Shown: piece by piece, positions 36,106 to 45,553 of the stretch | Numbering within the stretch: the stretch's first letter is position 1 | How the letters are laid out: the number at the start of each line of letters is the position of its first letter | Origin: JBEVJK01 sp963791325 | GTDB taxonomy: Bacteria > Pseudomonadota > Alphaproteobacteria > Rhizobiales > Rhizobiaceae | Reading direction: 5' to 3' | DNA length: 64,000 nt | NCBI GenBank assembly: GCA_963791325.1 | Contig: CAWBRU010000022.1 | Coordinates: forward strand, 248,001 to 312,000 | Made by a program: the position numbers and the translations under genes | Notes under the pieces: generated by a model | Told to the model about the DNA's origin: nothing | Databases searched by the model: none | The model's input: the letters and a program-made list of their open reading frames with translations, nothing else

Positions 36106-36296
36106 GATCTAGCCCTCGATGGGTGGAAGAGGCGACACACTGGCGCCGCTTTTGTCGGTCCCACTGCGCTGCCGGGCATGGTGGCCGAATATGCCTCGCC
36201 TTAACAAGGTTTGATGGCTTGGCCGGTCCCGCCACGGCCGAAGAGAGTTCCAATCGCCGCCCCTTTGTTGGATGTTGGACGGCACCCTTTAAGACA

Positions 36297-36518
36297 ATGG
36301 TGACCGGAATGCAGATGCGCGACAAAGCCTCGCTCGCCGGGATCATTCGCCCGGCCGAGCTCAAATTGCTCAGCGAAGTGTTCGACGCGACCCAAGATCG
36401 CCACGAGAGCGACCTGCAGCGCGATGCCCGCGCCTCGCGGATCCTCGCTTATTTCCAGGCAGGGATTACCAACAAGTCCGAGCTAGTGACGCTCGCGCGG
36501 CAGCCGCTCGGCCGCTGA
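36297..36518 (+). CDS. small hypothetical protein (73 residues)
   Basis: The frame MVTGMQMRDKASLAGIIRPA runs to LARQPLGR. It is rich in charged residues with a helical pattern and its codon use fits real genes. ATG 36297 is the first of three possible starts (36309 and 36315 also fit); no strong ribosome site is seen. Resembles short conserved proteins of Rhizobiales of unknown role, but I do not recognise a family. Confidence 0.45.
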   Translation: MVTGMQMRDKASLAGIIRPAELKLLSEVFDATQDRHESDLQRDARASRILAYFQAGITNKSELVTLARQPLGR

Positions 36519-36526
36519 GCCCGGCA

Positions 36527-37123
36527 ATGGCGGTCTGGGACAGCCTGAAAGGCTCGGCGGAGCGGATCACCGGGCTGGGACGGCCGAGCGCTGCGGAGCT
36601 GCCGAGCCTGGTCCGGTCGCGCAAGGCCAATCTGTTCCGCTTCGACGACGACGGGGTGATCCCCAATCATCCGCGCTGGCCGCTGATCGTCTACCGCGGC
36701 GCAGTCCGCTTCGGCACAAGGCTGGATCCGGCGGCGGTGCTGGAAGATCTGTTCGCTGACAACGGCTGGCGCCAGGCCTGGCGCAACGGCGTTTATGATT
36801 ACGTCCACTACCATTCGCGCATCCACGAGGTGCTGGGTATCGCCCGCGGCTCCGCCGAGATCCGCTTCGGCGGCAACCGCGGCAGGAAGCTCGCCGTCAA
36901 GGCCGGCGATGTTGCTGTGCTGCCTGCCGGCACCGGCCACAAATGCCTGTCTCACGGCCCGGATTTCCTGGTGGTCGGAGCCTATCCCGGCGAAGGCACC
37001 TACGACCTCTGCCGGACCAGCGAAGATCACGACCGGGCTGTGGCGACGATCCCCAACGTGCCGCGGCCGAAAAGCGACCCGGTCTACGGCGCCGAAGGTC
37101 CGTTGCTGCACGCCTGGCGCTGA
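36527..37123 (+). CDS. cupin-domain protein (YjlB-like)
   Basis: The 198-residue protein has a cupin core with the metal-binding HYHSRIHEVLGIARG motif and a second motif LPAGTGHKCL. The N-terminal PNHPRWPLIVYRGAV and C-terminal PRPKSDPVYG segments are those of a YjlB-like cupin family. It starts eight bases after the small gene upstream. Function unknown; it may be an isomerase or oxygenase of small molecules. Confidence 0.78.
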   Translation: MAVWDSLKGSAERITGLGRPSAAELPSLVRSRKANLFRFDDDGVIPNHPRWPLIVYRGAVRFGTRLDPAAVLEDLFADNGWRQAWRNGVYDYVHYHSRIHEVLGIARGSAEIRFGGNRGRKLAVKAGDVAVLPAGTGHKCLSHGPDFLVVGAYPGEGTYDLCRTSEDHDRAVATIPNVPRPKSDPVYGAEGPLLHAWR

Positions 37124-37247
37124 GCGGGCGCCTCGCCCTGGCGGCTCGGCGCATTTTTTTGGCGGCTCGGCGCAAGGCTGAAGCCCAAGCCCATTCCCAT
37201 CTCCCCTGCCGTTGCGTCAATGAGGCGCTTGGACCGGGAGAAAGGCA

Positions 37248-37331
37248 GTGGAAGAACGTAGCGTTCACCCCCTCAAGGTGATGTTCGTGATGTTGCTGAT
37301 CATCTGGATCATCTCCTTGATTTTGAGGTGA
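37248..37331 (+). CDS. 27-residue membrane peptide
   Basis: The frame encodes VEERSVHPLKVMFVMLLIIW and then ISLILR: a short charged head and a single hydrophobic helix of about 16 residues. GGGAGAAAGG lies upstream of GTG 37248 at normal spacing. This is the size of small bacterial membrane proteins that go unannotated. Not recognised as a named family. Confidence 0.42.
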   Translation: MEERSVHPLKVMFVMLLIIWIISLILR

Positions 37332-37368
37332 GGACAGGCGGCGGCCGTCGAGGACGGTCTGCCGTAGC

Positions 37369-37411
37369 GCCGACGGCGCGGCTGCGGGTGTCGACCGGCC
37401 GCGCCGTCGGC
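37369..37411. terminator. strong bidirectional hairpin
   Basis: GCCGACGGCGCGGC (37369-37382) and GCCGCGCCGTCGGC (37398-37411) form a perfect 14-bp stem with a 15-base loop. It lies between the plus-strand small peptide gene and the convergent UxaA-like gene, where a bidirectional terminator is expected. Confidence 0.55.
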
Positions 37412-37451
37412 CGAAATCCAGGCGGCCGCAGGCGCGGCAAGAAGGTTCGCG

Positions 37452-38987
37452 TCAGGTCACCGCGCCGACCTGCCACGGCACGAACTCGTTGTCGCCGTAA
37501 TCATAGACCTCGCTCAGCGTCTTCTTGCCTTCGGCCACCGCGATCACCGTTTCGAAGATCCGTCGCCCGGCCTCCTCGATCGACTCGTCACCCGACACCA
37601 CCGTGCCGGCGTTGATGTCCATGTCGTCCGACATATGTCTATACATATCATTGTTGGTGGCGATCTTGATGCAGGGCGCGGGCTTGAAGCCCGACACCGA
37701 GCCGCGGCCGGTGGTGAAGCAGATGACGTTGCAGCCGCCGGCGACCTGTCCGGTGACGGCGACCGGATCGTAGCCCGGCGTATCCATGAACACGAGACCG
37801 TCGCTGTCGATCGGCTCGGCATATTCGTAGACGGCGCTGAGCGGCGCCGTGCCCGCCTTGGCGACAGCGCCGAGCGATTTCTCCAGGATCGTGGTCAGCC
37901 CGCCCTCCTTGTTGCCGAAGGAGGGATTGTTGTTGAGTTCGGCACCGTTCGACGCAGTGTAGTTGCGCCACCAGTCGATCCGCGCCATCAGTTTCTCGGC
38001 GACTGCCTCGCTGGTCGCTCGCCGGGCCAGCAGGTGCTCGGCCCCGTAGATCTCCGGTGTCTCGGCAAGGCAAGAGGTGCCGCCCGAAGCGACCAGAAGA
38101 TCGGAGGCGTAGCCGAGCGCCGGATTGGCGGAAATGCCGGAATAGCCGTCGGAGCCGCCGCACTCCAGCGCCAGCTTGATGCCCGAGAGCGGCTGCGGTG
38201 TGCGCTTGACCGCATCGACCTCGCCGAGGAAGCCGTTGATTGATTCGATCGCGGCATCGATGGTCTTGCGGGTGCCGCCCATGCGCTGAATGGTCATGGT
38301 GTGCAGGCGCTGATTGGCCTTCAGGCCGAAATCTTCCACGATCGGCGTGATCTGGTTGGTTTCGCAGCCCAGCCCGATCATCAGGATGCCGCCGAAATTC
38401 GGGTGCTTGGCATAGCCGGCCAGTGTCCGCGCCAGCAGCCGATAACCCTCGGTCTTGGTGCTCATGGCGCAGCCGCCGCCATGGGTGAGCGCCACGACAC
38501 CATCGACATTGGGATAGTCGGCCAACCCGCCCTTGTTGTTGAAATGGTCGGCGATGTAGCGCGACACCGTGGCCGAGCAATTCACCGAGCTGATGATGCC
38601 GATGAAGTTGCGGGTGCCGATGGCGCCGTCGCCGCGGGCGTAGCCGAGAAAGCGCCGGTCGCGATCGACCTCCGGCGGCTGCCAGTTGAGCTTCTGCGGG
38701 CCTTCATCGGCGAGGTCCGGATCGGTCATGATCAGATTGTGCAAATGAACGTGCTCGCCGGGCGCGATGGCCCGCGAGGCGAAGCCGATCAGCTGGCCGT
38801 ATTTCAGCACCTTGCCGCCTTCCGGAATGGCCGAGGTAGCGATCTTGTGGCCGGCGGCCACGTCGGCGACGGCAGCCAGGCCGGCCTCGACGAGCGCCCC
38901 GCGCGCGATTGCCTCGCGCGCCACCACGACATTGTCCTGATCGTTGAGGCGAACCGCGGGAGAGTTTTGGCTGGCGATGGTCGACAC
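37452..38987 (-). CDS. uxaA: altronate dehydratase family protein (UxaA/GarD)
   Basis: The 511-residue protein has an N-terminal SAF-type domain (LNDQDNVVVAREAIARGALV) and the large UxaA/GarD catalytic domain with GYARGDGAIGTRNFIGI, NCSATVSRYI, THGGGCAMST, GLGCETNQ, ECGGSDGYSGI and FTTGRGSVSG segments. It dehydrates altronate (or galactarate) to a 2-keto-3-deoxy sugar acid, using iron. The start is GTG at 38987, with AAGGA about ten bases upstream; the 29 extra codons above it are not conserved. Divergent from the SDR gene. Altronate versus galactarate cannot be separated from sequence alone. Confidence 0.82.
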   Translation of the reverse strand: MSTIASQNSPAVRLNDQDNVVVAREAIARGALVEAGLAAVADVAAGHKIATSAIPEGGKVLKYGQLIGFASRAIAPGEHVHLHNLIMTDPDLADEGPQKLNWQPPEVDRDRRFLGYARGDGAIGTRNFIGIISSVNCSATVSRYIADHFNNKGGLADYPNVDGVVALTHGGGCAMSTKTEGYRLLARTLAGYAKHPNFGGILMIGLGCETNQITPIVEDFGLKANQRLHTMTIQRMGGTRKTIDAAIESINGFLGEVDAVKRTPQPLSGIKLALECGGSDGYSGISANPALGYASDLLVASGGTSCLAETPEIYGAEHLLARRATSEAVAEKLMARIDWWRNYTASNGAELNNNPSFGNKEGGLTTILEKSLGAVAKAGTAPLSAVYEYAEPIDSDGLVFMDTPGYDPVAVTGQVAGGCNVICFTTGRGSVSGFKPAPCIKIATNNDMYRHMSDDMDINAGTVVSGDESIEEAGRRIFETVIAVAEGKKTLSEVYDYGDNEFVPWQVGAVT

Positions 38988-39239
38988 GTGCGCAATCCTT
39001 GCTGAGCCGGGGGCTGGGAAGCTTTCAGCTCGCATATCCGGTTGGCCCGTCGCTGTCGACAGTTCGTGCATCAAATCGGCGGCCCCCGCGCTCCGGCTCG
39101 AACGGAATTCGTCAACCTCCCGGATTGACGCTGCTTGGGCTCGGCGCGTCTGCTAAGTCATGGTTTCGTCGCAATTCCCGACGGACAATCGGGCGTTGGG
39201 GGCTTTGCCGGGCGGGCGGCCTGCCTGGAGGATTTTTCA

Positions 39240-39935
39240 TTGACCCAAGAGGTGTGCGTCATCGCCGGTGCCGGCTCCGGACTGAGTGCGGCACTTGCCC
39301 GGAAATTCAGCAGCGCGGGCTATCGGATCCTGCTCGCCGCCCGCGATATCGCCAAGCTCGAGCCGGTGATGAAGGCGACGGGCGCTGCGGCGTTTGCCAC
39401 CGACGTCGCCGATCCGGCCGCCGTCGCCGCGCTGTTTGCCGAAGCCGACCGGCTCGGCCCGCTGGGCGTCGCCATCTTCAATGCCAGCGGCCGCACCCGC
39501 GGACCCATCGCCGAGCTCGACCCAGGAGCGGTGAAGACTGCGCTGCTGGTCGGCGCTTATGGCGGGTTCCTGGTCGGCCAGCAGGCGGCGCAGCGCATGC
39601 TGGCGCGCGGCAGCGGCTCGATCCTGTTCACCGGCGCCAGCGCCAGCGTCAAAGGCTTTGCCAACTCCGCCGGCTTCGCCATGCCCAAATTCGGTCTCCG
39701 CGGCCTGGCCCAGTCGATGGCCCGCGAGCTGGCGCCGAAGAACATCCATGTCGCCCATTTCGTCATCGACGGCGGCATCGAAGGCGCTGCACCCGGGCGG
39801 CAGGCAAGCGCCGCGGAACCCGATCGCTGGCTCTCCCCGGATGCCATCGCCGACACCTATTTCGCCGTCCACCGCCAGCAGCGCAGCGCCTGGACCTGGG
39901 AAATCGAACTCCGGCCGTGGACCGAAGTGTTTTGA
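39240..39935 (+). CDS. atypical short-chain dehydrogenase/reductase
   Basis: The 231-residue protein has an N-terminal VIAGAGSGLSAALARKF nucleotide motif, NASGR instead of NNAG, and a catalytic region SAGFAMPKFGLRGLAQSMA in which the Tyr of YxxxK is replaced by Phe. Oxidoreductase activity is therefore doubtful. A TTG at 39240, after GGAG, gives the natural start; the frame is open to 39135 but not similar there. The neighbours do not suggest a substrate. Confidence 0.8.
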   Translation: MTQEVCVIAGAGSGLSAALARKFSSAGYRILLAARDIAKLEPVMKATGAAAFATDVADPAAVAALFAEADRLGPLGVAIFNASGRTRGPIAELDPGAVKTALLVGAYGGFLVGQQAAQRMLARGSGSILFTGASASVKGFANSAGFAMPKFGLRGLAQSMARELAPKNIHVAHFVIDGGIEGAAPGRQASAAEPDRWLSPDAIADTYFAVHRQQRSAWTWEIELRPWTEVF

Positions 39936-39984
39936 CGAACGGCAAGCGCTCGCGCCGCGAACCGGACGTGGCCAGCCGCGGCCG

Positions 39985-41076
39985 ATGAGCAAAGCCGCCG
40001 CCCTGCTTCGCTCGGAGCGCATGCTCCTCGCCAGCTACGGGTCGTGCATCGTCCTGTTCTTGATCGGCAACGACATCCTCGAACGGGCGACCGATGCCTG
40101 GGCGCTCGGCCTGGTGCTGGCCTGGCTGTTTGCCGCCACGCTCGCCTCCGCCATGCGGGTGGTTCACCATGCCGACAATCTCGCCGGCCAGCTCGGCGAG
40201 CCCTACGGCACGCTGATACTGACCATTTCGGTGACCTTCATCGAAGTGGTGACGATCGCCGCCGTGATGCTGCACGGCCAGCAGAACCCCACCCTTGCGC
40301 GCGATACGATGTTCGCGGTGGTGATGATCATTCTGAACGGCATGGTCGGCCTGTCGCTGCTGCTCGGCGGCTGGCGCCACCAGGAGCAGCAGTACAATCT
40401 GCAGGGCGCCAACGCCTATCTCGGCACCATCATCCCGCTGGTGGTGCTCAGCCTGGTGCTGCCGAGCTTCACCGGCGGGCCGCTGTCAGGCGCCGAGCAA
40501 ATCTTCCTGGTGGTGATCTCGATCGGGCTTTATTCCGTGTTCCTGGCCACCCAGACCGGGCGGCATCGCGGCTTCTTCGTCTTCGAGGACAGCACGGCCG
40601 GCTCGACGCATGAGACCTCGCCGCACGGACCGGCCACCCATGCCGGCTTGCTGGTCGCCTACCTGCTTCCGGTCACCTTCCTTGCCGAGCACCTGGCCAG
40701 GCCGTTCGACTATTTCATCGAGACGCTCGGCGTGCCGACCGCATTCGGCGGCGTGCTGATCGCGGTGATGGTGGCCACCCCAGAGGCGATCGGTGCGGTG
40801 CGCGCCGCCTCCCGCAACCACATCCAGCGCTCGATCAACATTTTTCTGGGCTCGGTGCTGTCGACCATCGGGCTCACCGTTCCGGCAATGATCGTGGTCA
40901 GCCTGGCGATCGGGCACCATCTGGTGCTCGGTGTGGTCGGTGCCGACCTGACCATGCTGCTGCTGACCCTTGCCGTCGCCGTGGTCACCTTCGCGAGCGG
41001 CCGCACCAACATCCTGCAAGGCGCCGTCCACCTGATGCTGTTTGCGGCGTATTTGATGCTCATCGTGGTGCACTGA
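39985..41076 (+). CDS. calcium/cation:proton antiporter (y4hA/ChaA-like)
   Basis: The 363-residue membrane protein of the CaCA superfamily has about ten helices and two alpha-repeat-like segments with acidic residues: TISVTFIEVVTIAAVMLHG and VMVATPEAIGAVRAASRN. It resembles the rhizobial ionic transporter y4hA. ATG 39985 gives the natural start; the frame upstream is the shadow of the SDR. It would export Ca2+ or another cation. Confidence 0.85.
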   Translation: MSKAAALLRSERMLLASYGSCIVLFLIGNDILERATDAWALGLVLAWLFAATLASAMRVVHHADNLAGQLGEPYGTLILTISVTFIEVVTIAAVMLHGQQNPTLARDTMFAVVMIILNGMVGLSLLLGGWRHQEQQYNLQGANAYLGTIIPLVVLSLVLPSFTGGPLSGAEQIFLVVISIGLYSVFLATQTGRHRGFFVFEDSTAGSTHETSPHGPATHAGLLVAYLLPVTFLAEHLARPFDYFIETLGVPTAFGGVLIAVMVATPEAIGAVRAASRNHIQRSINIFLGSVLSTIGLTVPAMIVVSLAIGHHLVLGVVGADLTMLLLTLAVAVVTFASGRTNILQGAVHLMLFAAYLMLIVVH

Positions 41077-41179
41077 CCGCCTGCCGGGAGGGATCGGATG
41101 CGGGCCGCAAAGCGGGGCGGAACCAGAACGCTTTCCGGCGGTTAAGGGGCAAATAGCGAGCCATCGGGAGAACCGTGCC

Positions 41180-41593
41180 GTGCGCATGACCGCAGACCGC
41201 AGCTTGGGCCGAGCCGCCCCCCGCCAGCGCAGCCTCACACGATCGTCGGAGGGCGCCTGGGTCGCCATCGAGAGGGCCCGCGCGGCGATGGCCAGCGGCG
41301 CGGCGTTTGCCCGTCCGGTCGAGGTGGCGCTCGACCATGCGCTGGTGCGGGCGATCCGCACGCCGCGCGAGGCACTCGACTGCCTGCTCGGCGGCCAATG
41401 GCCCGACAAGTCGGCGCTGGCCTATGAGCTGGCGATCAGCGATTGCCTCAAGGCGATCGCCGGGGCCGATCTCGAGGCGGCCCGGGCGAGCTTCCAAGCC
41501 GCCGCGCGGCGCGCCCACATCCTCATCGCGGATGATGGGGCGGCACAGCCGGCAGCCGGTGCCGCCGACGGCAGCGCCTCCGTCGCCGCGTAG
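41180..41593 (+). CDS. DUF982 domain protein
   Basis: The 137-residue protein carries the DUF982 pattern in its centre (FARPVEVALDHALVRAIRTP, EALDCLLGGQWPDKS, CLKAIAGADLEAARASF). The family is common in Rhizobiales and of unknown function. Flanking N- and C-terminal parts are Ala-rich and low in complexity. Start GTG 41180 or ATG 41186; GGGAG lies upstream. Confidence 0.72.
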   Translation: MRMTADRSLGRAAPRQRSLTRSSEGAWVAIERARAAMASGAAFARPVEVALDHALVRAIRTPREALDCLLGGQWPDKSALAYELAISDCLKAIAGADLEAARASFQAAARRAHILIADDGAAQPAAGAADGSASVAA

Positions 41594-41624
41594 ACCAGGA
41601 CCGACCCGCCTGATTGTTCTCCAC

Positions 41625-41775
41625 CGCCCTTCCTCTCCCCACGCAGGGGGAGAGGTGGCGAGGGCGAAGCCCGAGCCGGCGTGGGGGTATTTACGCACGT
41701 CGCATGCCCAAACCCCCACTCCGCCTCGCATTCGCTGGGCACCTCTCCCCCAACAAGTTGAGGGAGAGGAAGGCG
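41625..41775. repeat. palindromic intergenic element
   Basis: The 150-base stretch is an imperfect inverted repeat. The outer arms are CCTTCCTCTCCC and GGGAGAGGAAGG; inside lie the hairpin CCTCTCCCC-GGGGAGAGG (41632-41655), CCTCTCCC-GGGAGAGG (41742-41769) and GTGGGGG/CCCCCAC (41681-41687, 41713-41719). Elements of this style are scattered between genes in rhizobial genomes. It lies between the DUF982 gene and the convergent OppDF gene and may act as terminator. Confidence 0.6.
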
Positions 41776-41821
41776 CCAAATTCTATTGCGACAGGGACTG
41801 CTCCGCGCGGTTGGGACCAGC

Positions 41822-43441
<1,620 letters not shown>

Positions 43442-43444
43442 GGC

Positions 43445-44575
43445 TCAGCGGTCCTTGGGGTCGAGCGCGTCGCGCAGTCCGTCGCCGATGAAGTTCAGCG
43501 CAAACAGCGTCGACACCAGGAAGAAGGCCGGGAACAAAAGCAGCCAGTTGGCGGTGCCGATGTTCTTGGCGCCGGCGGCAATCAGCACCCCCCAGCTGGT
43601 CATCGGCTCCTGCACCCCGAGGCCGAGAAACGACAGGAAGCTTTCGAGCAGGATCACCTGCGGCACCAAGAGCGTCATGTAGATCACCACTGGGCCAAGC
43701 AGGTTGGGGATGATGTGGCGCCGCACGATGCCGCGCGGCGACACGCCCATCGCCTCGGCCGCCTGAACGAACTCCTGGCGGCGCAGCGACAGCGCCTGGC
43801 CGCGGACGATGCGGGCCATGTCGAGCCACAGGACGGCGCCGACGGCCAAGAACATCAGGATGAAATTGCGGCCGAAGAACACCACCAGCATGATGACGAA
43901 GAAGATGAACGGCAGCGAGTAGAGCACGTCGACGATGCGCATCATCAGCTCGTCGACCCGCCCGCCGAAAAAGCCGGCAGTGGCGCCGTAGATGACGCCG
44001 ATGACCACCGCTACGACCCCGGCGAGCAGGCCGATGGACAGCGAGATGCGGCCGGCGATCAAGGTGCGCGACAAGAGGTCCCGGCCGGTATTGTCGGTGC
44101 CGAAGAGGAAATATTGCTGCTTGATGGCAGCGCTCATCACCGTCTCGCGGCCGTCCGCGGAGGAGCTCTCGACCTTGGCGTCGTCGAAGGTGTCGGAGCG
44201 GTCGAGGTAGCGGGTGTTGCGCGGATCGATCGGCCGTGAGGCGGTGAGGGTGACGAACACCCGGCTGCCGTCCTGGTGCCACTCCTTGATGTCGGCGCGC
44301 ATCCGCCGCACGACGTCGGCGAGCGAGGTTGCGACGGATTCGGCCTGCGGATAAGGCGCGAAGGAGGGCGGGGTGCGCACATAATCGGGATAGATGGTGG
44401 TGTAGAGATGCGGCACGAAATACGGGCCGAGGATGCACACCAGCGCCATGGCGACGAGGTAGACGAGCCCGGCCATGGCGGCACGGTTGGCCTTGAGCCG
44501 GGCCCAGGCGTCGCTCCACAGCGACCGGCCGGCGATCGGCCGCTCGGCAAGCGTCGGCGTCATCAGCTCAGTCAT
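43445..44575 (-). CDS. peptide ABC transporter permease, OppC type
   Basis: The 376-residue permease has an N-terminal OppC_N segment (WARLKANRAAMAGLVYLVAM) and the EAA region (VQAAEAMGVSPRGIVRRHIIP). About six membrane helices are visible, with a long periplasmic loop after the first. The ATG at 44575 overlaps the end of OppB (ATGACTGA). The frame above it, to 44602, is not part of the protein. Confidence 0.93.
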   Translation of the reverse strand: MTELMTPTLAERPIAGRSLWSDAWARLKANRAAMAGLVYLVAMALVCILGPYFVPHLYTTIYPDYVRTPPSFAPYPQAESVATSLADVVRRMRADIKEWHQDGSRVFVTLTASRPIDPRNTRYLDRSDTFDDAKVESSSADGRETVMSAAIKQQYFLFGTDNTGRDLLSRTLIAGRISLSIGLLAGVVAVVIGVIYGATAGFFGGRVDELMMRIVDVLYSLPFIFFVIMLVVFFGRNFILMFLAVGAVLWLDMARIVRGQALSLRRQEFVQAAEAMGVSPRGIVRRHIIPNLLGPVVIYMTLLVPQVILLESFLSFLGLGVQEPMTSWGVLIAAGAKNIGTANWLLLFPAFFLVSTLFALNFIGDGLRDALDPKDR

Positions 44576-45491
44576 AGCGCACGCGCGGGTCGACGATGCC
44601 ATAGAGGATGTCGACGATCAGGTTGAAGAGGATGGTGAACAGGGCGATCACCACCACGGTCCCCATCACCAAGGTGTAGTCGCGGTTGAGCGCGGCCTCG
44701 ACGAAATAGCGCCCGACGCCGGGAATGGCGAAGATCGTCTCGACGATGATCGAGCCGGTGAGCAGCGCCGCGGCGGCCGGACCGGCAAACGAAATGATCG
44801 GCAGCACGGCGCTGCGCAGCGCATGCCGGACCACCACCGACCACTCCGACAGGCCGAGCGCCCGCACGGTGCGGATGTGGTGCGAGCGCAGCGACTCGAT
44901 CATCGCGCCGCGCATCAGCCGCGCCACGATGGCGAGTTGCGGCAGCGCCAAGGTGAGCACGGGGCCGACCTTGTTGAGCAGCGCCCCGTCCCCCCAGCCG
45001 CCGATCGGCAAGAGCTTCCAGGAAAGGCCGAAGACGAGCTGGATCACCGGTGCGATGACGAAGGTCGGGATGGTGATGCCGGCGGTGGCAAGCGCAATTA
45101 CCGTGTAGTCGCCCAAACGGTTCTGATTGAGCGCGGCGATGATGCCGAGCGCGGAGCCGACCACCAGGGCCAGCGCGAGGGCGGTGCTGCCGAGCTGGAC
45201 GGAGATCGGCAGGCCCTTGGCGAACAGCTCGGTCACGGTGAAATCGGGCAGGTTGTAGCTCGGCCCGAAATTGCCGTGCAGCAGGTTCTCGAGGTAGTGG
45301 ACATATTGCAGCCAGAGCGGATCGTTGAGGCCGAACTGCGCTTCGAGATTGGCGCGGATTTCCGGGCTCAATCCCCGTTCCTGGTTGAACGGGCCGCCGG
45401 GCGCGACGCGGATCAGAAAGAAGGCGAGCGTGACGATGACGAACAGCGTCGGGATCGCCGTCAGAAATCGCCGGAGCACATAGACGAGCAT
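44568..45491 (-). CDS. peptide ABC transporter permease, OppB type
   Basis: The 307-residue permease starts MLVYVLRRFLTAIPTLFVIV, the hallmark of OppB/DppB, and has six membrane helices with the EAA-like loop LRSHHIRTVRALGLSEWSVV. The open frame runs on to 46253 because it crosses the binding protein gene in another frame; the true start is 45491. The end overlaps OppC. Confidence 0.93.
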   Translation of the reverse strand: MLVYVLRRFLTAIPTLFVIVTLAFFLIRVAPGGPFNQERGLSPEIRANLEAQFGLNDPLWLQYVHYLENLLHGNFGPSYNLPDFTVTELFAKGLPISVQLGSTALALALVVGSALGIIAALNQNRLGDYTVIALATAGITIPTFVIAPVIQLVFGLSWKLLPIGGWGDGALLNKVGPVLTLALPQLAIVARLMRGAMIESLRSHHIRTVRALGLSEWSVVVRHALRSAVLPIISFAGPAAAALLTGSIIVETIFAIPGVGRYFVEAALNRDYTLVMGTVVVIALFTILFNLIVDILYGIVDPRVRYD

Positions 45492-45553
45492 CGCGCGGCC
45501 TCGGCCAGTTCGGCATCGCCGCCGCCTGTCATGGCGGCGACGCCGGCGGAACC

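Noticed and set aside
36897..37281. Overlapping open frames on both strands around the cupin gene's end
   Set aside because: They overlap the well-supported cupin gene or lack ribosome sites; only the 27-residue peptide has a plausible start and composition.
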